Under the pieces are notes generated by a model. The model saw only the letters and a program-made list of their open reading frames with translations, had not been told where the DNA came from and did no database searches. Source: Tunturibacter empetritectus (GTDB lineage: Bacteria > Acidobacteriota > Terriglobia > Terriglobales > Acidobacteriaceae). Taken from it: DNA of 64,000 bases. Numbering within the stretch: the stretch's first letter is position 1; each line of letters starts with the position of its first letter. The translations under genes were made by a program, and so were the position numbers. This document shows, piece by piece, positions 8,490-16,185 of this stretch. The stretch spans positions 1,488,001-1,552,000 of the forward strand of contig NZ_CP132932.1 in NCBI RefSeq assembly GCF_040358985.1, written 5' to 3'.

Positions 8490-9485
8490 ATGTCAACCAT
8501 CGATGTTCATTCTCATGTTCTACCCGACATTTACTTAAATGCGCTTCAGAAAGCCGGCATTACAAACATAGACGGTTTTTCTACGCCCGACTGGAGCGTT
8601 GAAGACCATCTCAAGATGATGGATAGTCACAAGATTCAGGCGTGTGTTCTGTCCTTATCATCTCCGGGATTAGAATTTGCGGAGCCCGGCCTTGCGGCCG
8701 AGCTTGCCCGAACCATAAATATCCTATTTTCGGAAATCATTTGCGACAACCCAGCTCGATTCGGTGCGTTCGCGTTGCTCCCCCTTCCGAACGTCGAAGC
8801 CGCGCTCCAAGAGATCGACTATGCCTTGGATGTGTTGAAGCTAGATGGTGTAGGACTCTTCACGAATTACGGAGGCGTATATCTTGGTGACCCGCGATTT
8901 GCGCCGGTACTCGATGAACTGCACAGACGGCGGGCCGTCGCATTCGTGCATCCGACGACGCCTGCAGGTTCCGACCGTTTGACGTTAGGCTATCCGGCAC
9001 CGATGCTCGAATATCCTTTCGACACGACGCGTATGGCCGTCAGTCTGTTGGACACAGATACGATCGAGCGCTGCAGCCATGTCCGCTTTATTTTCTCTCA
9101 TGGTGGAGGCGCACTGCCTCTGCTTGTACCGCGGATTGGCCCACTTATGGTCGCTAAGAACGGAGGCAACAAGCTCTCTGCCCTTATCAATATCATGCGG
9201 GTTGAAAGGCAAGTAAAATCCTGTTTCTTCGACCTTACAGCCGCAACCAGCCCAGCCTATCTCGCAGCGCTCAAAGAAACGCATGACCCTTCCAGGCTCT
9301 TGATGGGATTCGATTTCCCATTCATGCCGCCGGTTTCAATCGGCAGGGCCAAGGATGGCGTGAGTGATTTCGAAGGTTTCTCTGAACAGGAGAAGTCTGC
9401 CATCGATCAGACAAACGCAGAGAAACTCTTTCCTCGCCTGATAAAAGCGATCGAGCAGGCGTCCCGCTCCGCAGCAGATCGCTAG
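8490..9485 (+). CDS. ACMSD-like amidohydrolase, second paralogue
   Basis: 331 residues with the same layout as the enzyme at 1811-2800: IDVHSH at the N-terminus, FVHPTTP, FSHGGGALP and MGFDFPFMPP. These are the metal and acid residues of the ACMSD-type decarboxylase/hydrolase group. The start has AAGGAG upstream. It follows the secreted protein by 86 bases and precedes the DUF2141 gene by 47, so a three-gene unit is likely. Similarity to the first paralogue is clear but far from identical, so the duplication is not recent or the two have different substrates. Confidence 0.88.
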   Translation: MSTIDVHSHVLPDIYLNALQKAGITNIDGFSTPDWSVEDHLKMMDSHKIQACVLSLSSPGLEFAEPGLAAELARTINILFSEIICDNPARFGAFALLPLPNVEAALQEIDYALDVLKLDGVGLFTNYGGVYLGDPRFAPVLDELHRRRAVAFVHPTTPAGSDRLTLGYPAPMLEYPFDTTRMAVSLLDTDTIERCSHVRFIFSHGGGALPLLVPRIGPLMVAKNGGNKLSALINIMRVERQVKSCFFDLTAATSPAYLAALKETHDPSRLLMGFDFPFMPPVSIGRAKDGVSDFEGFSEQEKSAIDQTNAEKLFPRLIKAIEQASRSAADR

Positions 9486-9532
9486 CCGTCATACCAATTT
9501 TCACACAACTCAAACACGCAAAGGAGAACTCT

Positions 9533-9979
9533 ATGTTGAAACAGTCTTTATTACTCGTCCTTCTGTTGACGCCAGCCGTGCCCGCGACTCAAGCACAATC
9601 TACTGGCGGCGATCAATTGACTGTCAAGGTTACTGGCCTCCGCAGTTCCAACGGTAAAGTCCGCATTGAACTTTTCAACTCGGCGAAAGGCTTTCCGAAA
9701 GAGGACGCGAATGCGCTTCAGTCGGTCTGGATAGACGCTTCACAGGCGCAGCAAGGCACGATACAGACTACATTCAAGGATCTTCCGTCTGGCGACTATG
9801 CCGTCCTTACATTTCACGATGAGAATGGGAACGGCATTCTGGATCGGGGAGCGTTTGGGAGACCCAAAGAGGGCTTCGCTGTCTCGAATAACGCAACCGG
9901 GCATCCTCCGAGTTTTGACGCAAGCAAATTCTCGCTGACCGCTTCAGAGCAGTCAGTCTCATTGACGCTGCACTATTAA
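9533..9979 (+). CDS. DUF2141 secreted protein
   Basis: 148 residues. A signal peptide ends near TQAQS, followed by one DUF2141 beta-sandwich with the typical phrases GKVRIELF, LPSGDYAVLTFHDENGNG and GRPKEGFAVSNNA. Proteins of this family are exported and have no known biochemical function. The DxNGNGxLD stretch resembles a calcium-binding loop. AAGGAGA precedes the ATG. It is probably the last gene of the plus-strand unit. Confidence 0.88.
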   Translation: MLKQSLLLVLLLTPAVPATQAQSTGGDQLTVKVTGLRSSNGKVRIELFNSAKGFPKEDANALQSVWIDASQAQQGTIQTTFKDLPSGDYAVLTFHDENGNGILDRGAFGRPKEGFAVSNNATGHPPSFDASKFSLTASEQSVSLTLHY

Positions 9980-10174
9980 CGCAGGAACACAAGTCAATTT
10001 GCACTCAAAAAGCTTGAGCCGCATGATGGGAAGCCATCGAGTCTAGTTTTACGGGGGGAGCGGTAGAAATGCCATTCCCTCGCTACCTCTTTAGCTGCTT
10101 GAATTGCTCTTGATGGAATCGTTCATACGAACCCCACACAGTATACGAAGCTTGGCTGAGTCGGAGGAATGACC

Positions 10175-10543
10175 ATGGAGTCAACTATTAGGCGTCACCG
10201 CATGTTCAGTGCTGATTTGCTCTTTCTGTTGGAACAATGGATAGCTTTACTACTTGGTATCAGCTGTCTCGTGGTGTTCGCGTGGACAGCCTTAGATCGA
10301 TACAGTGCGTTTTACGTTTGGCATTTACTCCATTTCAACACAACAACACTTGTTTCAATTGGTTGGCTTTTGACGATCGCCATCGGACTCATTGGAGTCG
10401 CACTAATGCGATTCGCATTCTATAAACAAGGCGAACCGGAGCTTGATGAAAAGTCTTCGGGTGAGAGAGGTGAAATGACGTCTGGCAATTCAGCAGAAAA
10501 CTCAACAGCTGCGCCGATTGCTACAACGAAGCGGGATCGGTGA
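10175..10543 (+). CDS. Small two-helix membrane protein, unknown function
   Basis: 122 residues from the ATG at 10175, preferred over the ATG at 10169 because GGAGGA at 10163-10168 abuts the latter. Two membrane segments (about 20-45 and 60-85) are followed by a hydrophilic Ser/Glu-rich tail. I do not recognise a family. It stands alone, about 195 bases after the DUF2141 gene. Confidence 0.6.
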   Translation: MESTIRRHRMFSADLLFLLEQWIALLLGISCLVVFAWTALDRYSAFYVWHLLHFNTTTLVSIGWLLTIAIGLIGVALMRFAFYKQGEPELDEKSSGERGEMTSGNSAENSTAAPIATTKRDR

Positions 10544-10895
10544 AAAAGAGCAGCGCTGGGTACCAAAAAGCTCTATTGCGCCCCAGGGGAAAACGGCTAT
10601 CTTCGGATAGGACGGAATTGGTATCCATAAACGCTCTTGTCGCCAGCTTGGAAGTACTGACAAGCTGGCACGGGGATAGACCAATCCTCAAATCGCGTCA
10701 TACGCGTCGGAATATTCGGCACCGTCGTTCAGGATGACGGTAGGCTGCCGCTGTCCTCCAGGGGTGCGTTGCTTGCGGCGACCGCATCAAAGAAGGAGAG
10801 CGCCGCATAATGGAACGCGCGAAGCTACCTTGAGCAAATCATGTACCGCCGCAGCAACTACCTGTCGTACACAAAATTTAGTGCCGAGGTAACGA
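10544..10895. other. Intergenic stretch with a hairpin
   Basis: No convincing gene. A 9-base perfect inverted repeat (GCCAGCTTG at 10642-10650, CAAGCTGGC at 10661-10669, 10-base loop) could be a weak terminator of the upstream gene, but it lacks a T-tract. The SDR gene start at 10896 has GAGG upstream. Confidence 0.5.
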
Positions 10896-11684
10896 ATGAA
10901 CCACCGAGGCATGACTGCTCTGATCACAGGCGCTTCGGCTGGTTTAGGCGAGGCGTTTGCACTACAACTGGCTAAACAAGGCGCAGACCTTGTTCTGGTA
11001 GCCCGTTCTAGAAACAAGCTGAACCTACTGGCGGAGACGTTGCGTGGGGAAGCTAATGGGCAGGTCACCGTCTTAGCCGCTGATCTTTCATCGGCCGATG
11101 CAGTCGACAATCTGATCGCCGAAGTCATACTCCGTGATCTCAAAATAGATATCTTGGTGAACAACGCCGGACTTGGGGTTTTTGAAGACTTCCTCGCCAC
11201 GACCTTTGCTCAGCAGGTACAGCAAGTCGATTTGAATGTACGCGCTCTAGTTGCGCTCACTCATGCCTTTGCTCCCGGAATGGTGGAAAGGCGCTGCGGC
11301 GGAGTCATCAACATCGCTTCGACCGCCGCCTTTCAACCGCTGGCTGGTGCAAGTGTGTATGCAGCGTCCAAGGCTTTCGTTCTCTCGTTCACTGAGGCGC
11401 TCTCTCTGGAACTTGAGAAGACCGGCGTGACAATCACTGCAGCCTGTCCCGGACCCGTTGCGACACACTTCTTTGCCAAGATGAATCCCACACTGAACGC
11501 AAAACAAATGGACCAGCCCACGCCGGTCGTTCGTGACATCCTGCGCGGATTCGAGCGGGGGGAGAGGGTGGTCTATCCCGGCAAGCTGGCGAACCGCCTC
11601 GGTACTTGGGGTGCCAGGTTCCTTCCGCGGAACATGATCTTGCGCCTTGCCCTCAAGACGACCAGCAAGCTCAACCAAAGCTAG
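10896..11684 (+). CDS. SDR-family oxidoreductase
   Basis: 262 residues, classical short-chain dehydrogenase length. The cofactor motif TGASAGLG lies near residue 11, NNAG near 88 and the catalytic pair Y155/K159 (YAASK), with ACPGPV after the active site. It is an NAD(P)-dependent oxidoreductase of the DltE/YqjQ-like type; the substrate cannot be told. It is followed 17 bases later by a small repeat protein and probably shares its transcript. Confidence 0.9.
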   Translation: MNHRGMTALITGASAGLGEAFALQLAKQGADLVLVARSRNKLNLLAETLRGEANGQVTVLAADLSSADAVDNLIAEVILRDLKIDILVNNAGLGVFEDFLATTFAQQVQQVDLNVRALVALTHAFAPGMVERRCGGVINIASTAAFQPLAGASVYAASKAFVLSFTEALSLELEKTGVTITAACPGPVATHFFAKMNPTLNAKQMDQPTPVVRDILRGFERGERVVYPGKLANRLGTWGARFLPRNMILRLALKTTSKLNQS

Positions 11685-11701
11685 TATTTTCAGGAGACAA
11701 G

Positions 11702-11917
11702 ATGACGCAAACGAAGAGTGCAGTCGATAAAGTCAAAATTGGCAGTACGGCGGTGGGCGCACTCGCGGTGGGGGCGGTTGCTTTTGAAGCAATGGCTATC
11801 GGTGTACTCGCTTTGGGTACCATGACCGTGAGGCGCTTGGGAGTGATGGAAGCACGCATCGAGAACCTCTCGATCGGTACGTTGACCGTGGATCATCTGG
11901 ACGTTCGGGTCCAGTAA
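11702..11917 (+). CDS. Small glycine/alanine hydrophobic-repeat protein
   Basis: 71 residues from the ATG at 11702 (AGGAG at 11692-11696). The sequence is a run of short hydrophobic units of the form V/L-G-A-L-A-V-G, then RRLGVMEARI and units such as LTVDHLDV. The periodicity resembles a small beta-solenoid or membrane-associated repeat protein seen beside oxidoreductase genes. No enzymatic residues are visible. It is probably translated from the SDR transcript. Confidence 0.6.
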   Translation: MTQTKSAVDKVKIGSTAVGALAVGAVAFEAMAIGVLALGTMTVRRLGVMEARIENLSIGTLTVDHLDVRVQ

Positions 11918-12303
11918 ATTGACGAAAGATCAGCACTTCTGGATAACTAAGGATAAACGCGCTTCTCGGGAGTTGATCTTTTCACTGACAGCTGACTTGT
12001 CAGGACTGAGGCAGAAGCAACGGACCGTTACATGGTGGATGGCGGTTTAGCCAGTATCGAAAGAAAACAGCCCTGCATAATTCCTGTTGGGCTTGAGAAC
12101 TCTGACGGAACGGAATGTGTGAGGCACCAACCTCAAATTCGTCCATTCACGCCTGTCAAATGGCTGCGTGACAAGAGGCGTGCCTTGAGGATTGGCCCTG
12201 CACTCGACTATCATCTCAAAAACCTGCAACTCTCCGTCAAAGCCATGGAGAGCTTTTGGCCGAATGACTGACTGAAAGTTTCCCCAGAAGGCATGAACGC
12301 GTT
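11918..12303. other. Intergenic stretch, no supported gene
   Basis: A 79-codon frame at 12032-12271 has no ribosome-binding site, no family features and an irregular composition, so it is not called. Nothing else stands out. The promoter of the histidine kinase gene should lie here. Confidence 0.4.
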
Positions 12304-14346
12304 ATGACGATTTGGCCTCATGGTAGTGCCGAGATGGCCGAAGGTATCCCCGCGCAGCACTGGTCAGTGCTGCTAAAACTCAGTGATTTGATCATCGAGA
12401 TGAACGATCCAGACGATCTGGGCTACGGGGCATCTGAAATCCTAGGACGCGCGTTGAGTGTGAGCCGTGTTGGATACTCAGCCATCGATCCAGACAAGGA
12501 AACGCTTCACACCTCGAAAGATTGGTGTGCGCCGGGAGTCTTGTCGTTCGCCGGGATGCTTCAGCTTCGCGACTATACTCCCTTCATTGAAAGCCTCAGG
12601 CGCGGCGAGTTCATAGCGATCAATGATGTGCGAGAGGACGAACGAACCGCCGTGGCTGCGGCATCCCTGGAGAGTGCGAGCGCGCGTTCGCTCGTCAATG
12701 TTCCGGTGATCGAGCTAGGGCGTCTTAGGGCGGTGATGTACGTCAATCATGCCAAACAACGCATTTGGTCGAAAGATGAATTGTTATTAATCCAAGAGGT
12801 GGCTCGTCGCACGCGAACGGCTATGGGGCGCCTAGCGGCGGAAGCCAAGATACGCGCCAGCGAAGAGCAACTACGTGCCGAGCGAGGCCGTCTGCTTGAT
12901 CTTTTTCGTCAAGCGCCCGTATTCATGACTGTTCTAAGTGGGCCAGAACACACCTTTGAGATGACGAACCGGCTCTACGATGAACTGATTGGAAACCGAG
13001 ATGCGGTCGGCAAGCCGGTTCGCGAAGCAATACCCGAAGCTGTCGATCAGGGGTTCATTGGCCTACTTGACCAGGTCTATCAGAGCGGTGAAGTGTTCCG
13101 TGCAAACGGAATATCAATCGACCTCGCTCGAACGAAAGGCGAGCACCTGGAACGCCGTTATATCGATTTCGTGTACCAGCCGATCAAGAAAATTGACGGG
13201 AGCACTACCGGCATCATCGCCGTCGGAGTCGATGTCACAGGCCGCAAGACAACCGAGAATGCGCTACAGCAACAGCAGGAGCGTTTCAGCTTTGCCACCA
13301 CGGCGGCGGGTGTCGGGTACTGGTTTTGCGACTTACCGTTTGCCGAGCTCATTTGGGACAACTGTGTTAAAGAACACTTTTGGTTGGCGTCCGACACGCG
13401 CGTCACAATCGAGACCTTCTATGCGGTTATCCATCCAGACGACCGCGAGTCGACGCGACAGGCTATCGAAACTTCAATTGCGTGCAAGACGACCTACGAT
13501 ACGGTGTACCGAACTGTGGCGCCGGACGGAAAACTCAAGTGGATCAGGGCCATCGGACGAACTGGCTACGGCGAGGACGGGGATCCGATCCGCTTCGACG
13601 GCATCACGATTGACATTACACATCAGAGGCAGTCGGAGGAAGCGCTACTCAGAAATGAGAAGCTGGCGGTCGTTGGTCGCATGGCGGCAAGCATCTCACA
13701 TGAGATCAACAATCCGCTTGAGTCGGTGACGAACCTTCTCTATCTGATACGCACCCATGCTGAAGCCAGTGACAGCCTGTCAGGGTACGCGGAACAGGCA
13801 GAGGAGGAACTTGCCCGCGTTTCTCAGATCGTGACGCATACCTTGCAATTCAACCGGGAGAGTACCGCACCCCAAGAACAAAACCTCTCGACTCTGATGG
13901 AGTCTGCGGTAGCCATTTACAGTGCCCGACTTACGCAATCAGGGGTTCGATTGGTACGTGACTACCGAGAGCAACAAACGGTTTTCTGCATGCAATCCGA
14001 AATCCGACAGGTGCTATCGAATCTGATCGGGAACGCCTATGACGCTTCGAAAAGAGGAGGAACGCTGACCCTTCGCACACGAGATTCCTTCAATTGGCAG
14101 ACAAGCAAGAAGTGTGTCCGAGTGACGATTGCGGATACAGGACATGGTATGGATATGAAGACGCGCTCGCGGATATTCGACCCGTTCTTTACCACGAAGG
14201 GACTCAACGGAACGGGCCTGGGACTTTGGGTGAGCGCTGAAATTCTGAATAGGCATAAGGCCAGCATTCGCGTGAAGAGTCGGCGGCTTGAAGAGTTCGG
14301 GGGAACGGTCTTCTCGCTCTCGTTTCCATGTAGCCCGCACCAATAG
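12304..14346 (+). CDS. Sensor histidine kinase (GAF-PAS-PAS-HisKA-HATPase)
   Basis: 680 residues with no membrane segment, so cytoplasmic. A GAF domain at about 20-180 is followed by a linker helix, a PAS domain at about 195-310, a second PAS (PAS_3 type, with YRTVAPDGKLKWIRAIG) at about 320-440, the dimerisation domain with phospho-acceptor H466 (SISHEINNPLESV), and the ATPase with N, G1 (DTGHGM), F (FDPFFTTK) and G2 (GTGLGLW) boxes. It senses a small molecule or light/redox signal through GAF/PAS, but no ligand can be named. There is no response regulator next to it, so it is an orphan kinase here. Confidence 0.94.
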   Translation: MTIWPHGSAEMAEGIPAQHWSVLLKLSDLIIEMNDPDDLGYGASEILGRALSVSRVGYSAIDPDKETLHTSKDWCAPGVLSFAGMLQLRDYTPFIESLRRGEFIAINDVREDERTAVAAASLESASARSLVNVPVIELGRLRAVMYVNHAKQRIWSKDELLLIQEVARRTRTAMGRLAAEAKIRASEEQLRAERGRLLDLFRQAPVFMTVLSGPEHTFEMTNRLYDELIGNRDAVGKPVREAIPEAVDQGFIGLLDQVYQSGEVFRANGISIDLARTKGEHLERRYIDFVYQPIKKIDGSTTGIIAVGVDVTGRKTTENALQQQQERFSFATTAAGVGYWFCDLPFAELIWDNCVKEHFWLASDTRVTIETFYAVIHPDDRESTRQAIETSIACKTTYDTVYRTVAPDGKLKWIRAIGRTGYGEDGDPIRFDGITIDITHQRQSEEALLRNEKLAVVGRMAASISHEINNPLESVTNLLYLIRTHAEASDSLSGYAEQAEEELARVSQIVTHTLQFNRESTAPQEQNLSTLMESAVAIYSARLTQSGVRLVRDYREQQTVFCMQSEIRQVLSNLIGNAYDASKRGGTLTLRTRDSFNWQTSKKCVRVTIADTGHGMDMKTRSRIFDPFFTTKGLNGTGLGLWVSAEILNRHKASIRVKSRRLEEFGGTVFSLSFPCSPHQ

Positions 14347-14474
14347 CGGCTGCACGAGATTGGTAGCGATAAACGCTGTTCTCGTCACTGAAGCGCCGCA
14401 GGCAGTAAAGGAGAAGGTGCAGGAGGGGGAACGTCTCCTGCCGCCCGCAGCGCAGGCGTCTGGAAGCAGAACAA

Positions 14475-14500
14475 ATGGGGCTGCCGATTGGCAGCCCCAT
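14475..14500. terminator. Bidirectional terminator hairpin
   Basis: A perfect 11-base stem (ATGGGGCTGCC / GGCAGCCCCAT) with a GATT loop, between the convergent kinase and ParB-like genes. On the minus strand it is followed by TTTGTTCT, giving an intrinsic terminator for the ParB-like gene; on the plus strand the tail is not T-rich. Confidence 0.75.
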
Positions 14501-14515
14501 CCGGCAGAACGGACT

Positions 14516-15136
14516 TCAAGCCGCTTTCTTAGCCTTGGTCACCGCCTTCGGAGGTTTCTTCGACTTCTCTTTCGCGGCGAACTCCTGCTTAACCTTGAGC
14601 GCGATGGCGTCCGTGTCCACCTTGTACAGGGTCGCCGCTTCCTGGAGCACCTGAGCCGGGTTCTGCCGGGTACTCATATAGAGAATGGTGGTTTCGACCA
14701 ATACGCTCCCCAACACGCTCTCTTCGGCACGACGGAGATAGGCCGCAAAGAGTTTACCGAGAGAGTCGGTGTCCTTGGCCTTCTTTATGCCGTACCTGCG
14801 GGCGATGATAGACAGACGGTTGTCGTCCAACACGGAAGCCAGCCGCTCGGCAACGAAGAGCAAGTCGCGTTTCATCAACCGCACCGGGACAGCTTCGGCG
14901 ATGGCAGCAAGAGTGCGGATGCCTGTGGTGTTGGCAATCGCAATCTCCCTGCGCTGGCGCTCCTCCTGCGCCTTTGCTTTCGGGTCGTCCGCAACCTTCT
15001 GCGAACGCGGCTTGGGCGCCAGAGCCGTGATCCGCCTAACGCCAACACTCCTTCTACACTCAGGATCTGAATGCTTATAAGGTGCTGTCGAGGGTGCTGA
15101 AAACTTGGCATACGCGGTTTGAATGCTCATTACCAT
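14516..15136 (-). CDS. ParB-like C-terminal fragment (possible truncated partition protein)
   Basis: 206 residues. The first 50 are low-complexity and unlike any fold I know. From about residue 60 the sequence is helical and basic (RREIAIANTTGIR, VPVRLMKRDLLFVAERLA, LGKLFAAYLRRAEES, KVDTDAIALKVKQEF) and ends in a Lys/Ala tail. This resembles the C-terminal region of plasmid- or island-type ParB proteins, but the ParB nuclease and helix-turn-helix domains are absent. The most likely reading is a 5'-truncated gene whose start was replaced; a free-standing small DNA-associated protein is possible. Its upstream sequence is repeated at 27195-27275. Confidence 0.45.
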   Translation of the reverse strand: MVMSIQTAYAKFSAPSTAPYKHSDPECRRSVGVRRITALAPKPRSQKVADDPKAKAQEERQRREIAIANTTGIRTLAAIAEAVPVRLMKRDLLFVAERLASVLDDNRLSIIARRYGIKKAKDTDSLGKLFAAYLRRAEESVLGSVLVETTILYMSTRQNPAQVLQEAATLYKVDTDAIALKVKQEFAAKEKSKKPPKAVTKAKKAA

Positions 15137-15159
15137 CTTCGATCGCCATCGATGCTCAT
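15081..15159. repeat. Diverged direct repeat, copy 1 (second copy at 27195-27275)
   Basis: Shared blocks in the same order and spacing: GGTGCT-n4-AGGGTGC-Y-GAAAACTT at 15081-15106 and 27195-27220, and the identical 20-mer CGATCGCCATCGATGCTCAT at 15140-15159 and 27256-27275. Read on the minus strand, it contains the start region of the ParB-like frame (…KFSAP..AP). Confidence 0.7.
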
Positions 15160-15186
15160 TTACCGGAAGCCTGGTTGGGTGCAGGC

Positions 15187-15733
15187 TTATTGAGAGAACG
15201 GTGAGACGTCGAGCGGCTGCAGGTGCACTGATGCGGCGCGGAGGCGCTGTAACTGAAAACGGTGATGCACTAGGTGAACGGATAAGAAGTTAAGCACTGC
15301 TTGCATACTCATCCACCCACCTACCGGATGATGGAAGAGCGCCATGCCATGAGGGCCGGCGAGGAGCCGATCGACATTTTGGGCAAGTTTGGCACGGACC
15401 TCTAGCCATTCCGCCGTGAGGATCGGCAGTTGGACATCTATGCCGGGAGGACAACGCTGGCGGTGGAGGGAACCTTAACTTTGCGGTCGGAGCGGAAAAG
15501 GCCCTCGAGGAACCGGGTGCGCAGGTGGTCTATCGGCCGATACGGTGCAGTTGATGCTCGTTGCTGTAGGTCACGAGGAGGATTTCGCGTTCGGTGCGGA
15601 TGAGGTGGTCCACCATCTGGAGGGCTGACCATTCGTTGGAAGTGGGGCGGAAGGCGAGCCGCTCGGATGCCCAATGGCTGAGCTCGTCGATGAGCTCGCG
15701 CTTCTGCTGTTCGATCATAGCGAAGTTAGCCAT
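15187..15733 (-). pseudogene. Frameshifted DinB-family gene
   Basis: Three minus-strand frames join into one DinB-like protein. The N-terminal part starts at the ATG at 15733 (MANFAMIEQQKRELIDELSH, then ERLAFRPTSNEWSALQMVDH). It passes through the stop near 15530 into the frame reading PIDHLRTRFLEGLFRSDRKV, then through a second stop near 15438 into the frame with the C-terminal metal-ligand region (GGWMSMQAVLNFLSVHLVHH), ending at a TAA at 15187-15189. DinB proteins are four-helix metal-binding bundles, often thiol-dependent transferases. Two frameshifts mean no full product is made unless the sequence has errors. Confidence 0.8.
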
Positions 15734-16185
15734 GGGAAGTTGGGTACAGCATACCTCAGGAGATATGGCTCACGTGGTACGCTTTTGACCCGACGAAAAC
15801 GGGGGAGAGGTATGTGGCGGCGGCTCCGAAGGAGAACTTTGGCCTAAAGATCGGTAGGCTTCAATTTGATCCCCTTTGCTGAAATCGCTCCGGGCCATGA
15901 AAAGGTACAGGTCTCACTATGTTCAGTGACATCCTCCCCACCGGGTTCCACTGAGCAATCACTGCAGGCGTCCGTGTCGGTTCAATCGATGCGAGCCGCA
16001 GATTACTGGCAAGGGGATCGCGTAAATGAGATGTGCAATCTGTGACGTTGGACGAAATGCGAGAAGAATTGCTTGAACGCTTCCTATGCGGGTGAAGAGG
16101 AGACCGAGATGCGCTCTCCCTCGTCGGAAGTGAAGAGAATAGGGCACAATCTGATGAAAGTTCGGTTAAGCCGCACTCGTCCTGT
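15734..16185. other. Intergenic stretch, no supported gene
   Basis: Between the DinB pseudogene start and the GH44 stop. Short frames on both strands have no ribosome-binding site or family features. I see no hairpin with a T-tract, so the GH44 terminator was not found. Confidence 0.4.

Noticed and set aside
12032..12271. 79-codon frame before the histidine kinase
   Set aside because: No ribosome-binding site, no family feature and unusual composition.
15606..15616. GGTGGTCCACC-like word as a GntR/ROK operator
   Set aside because: It lies inside the DinB pseudogene, far from promoters; this shows the word occurs by chance.
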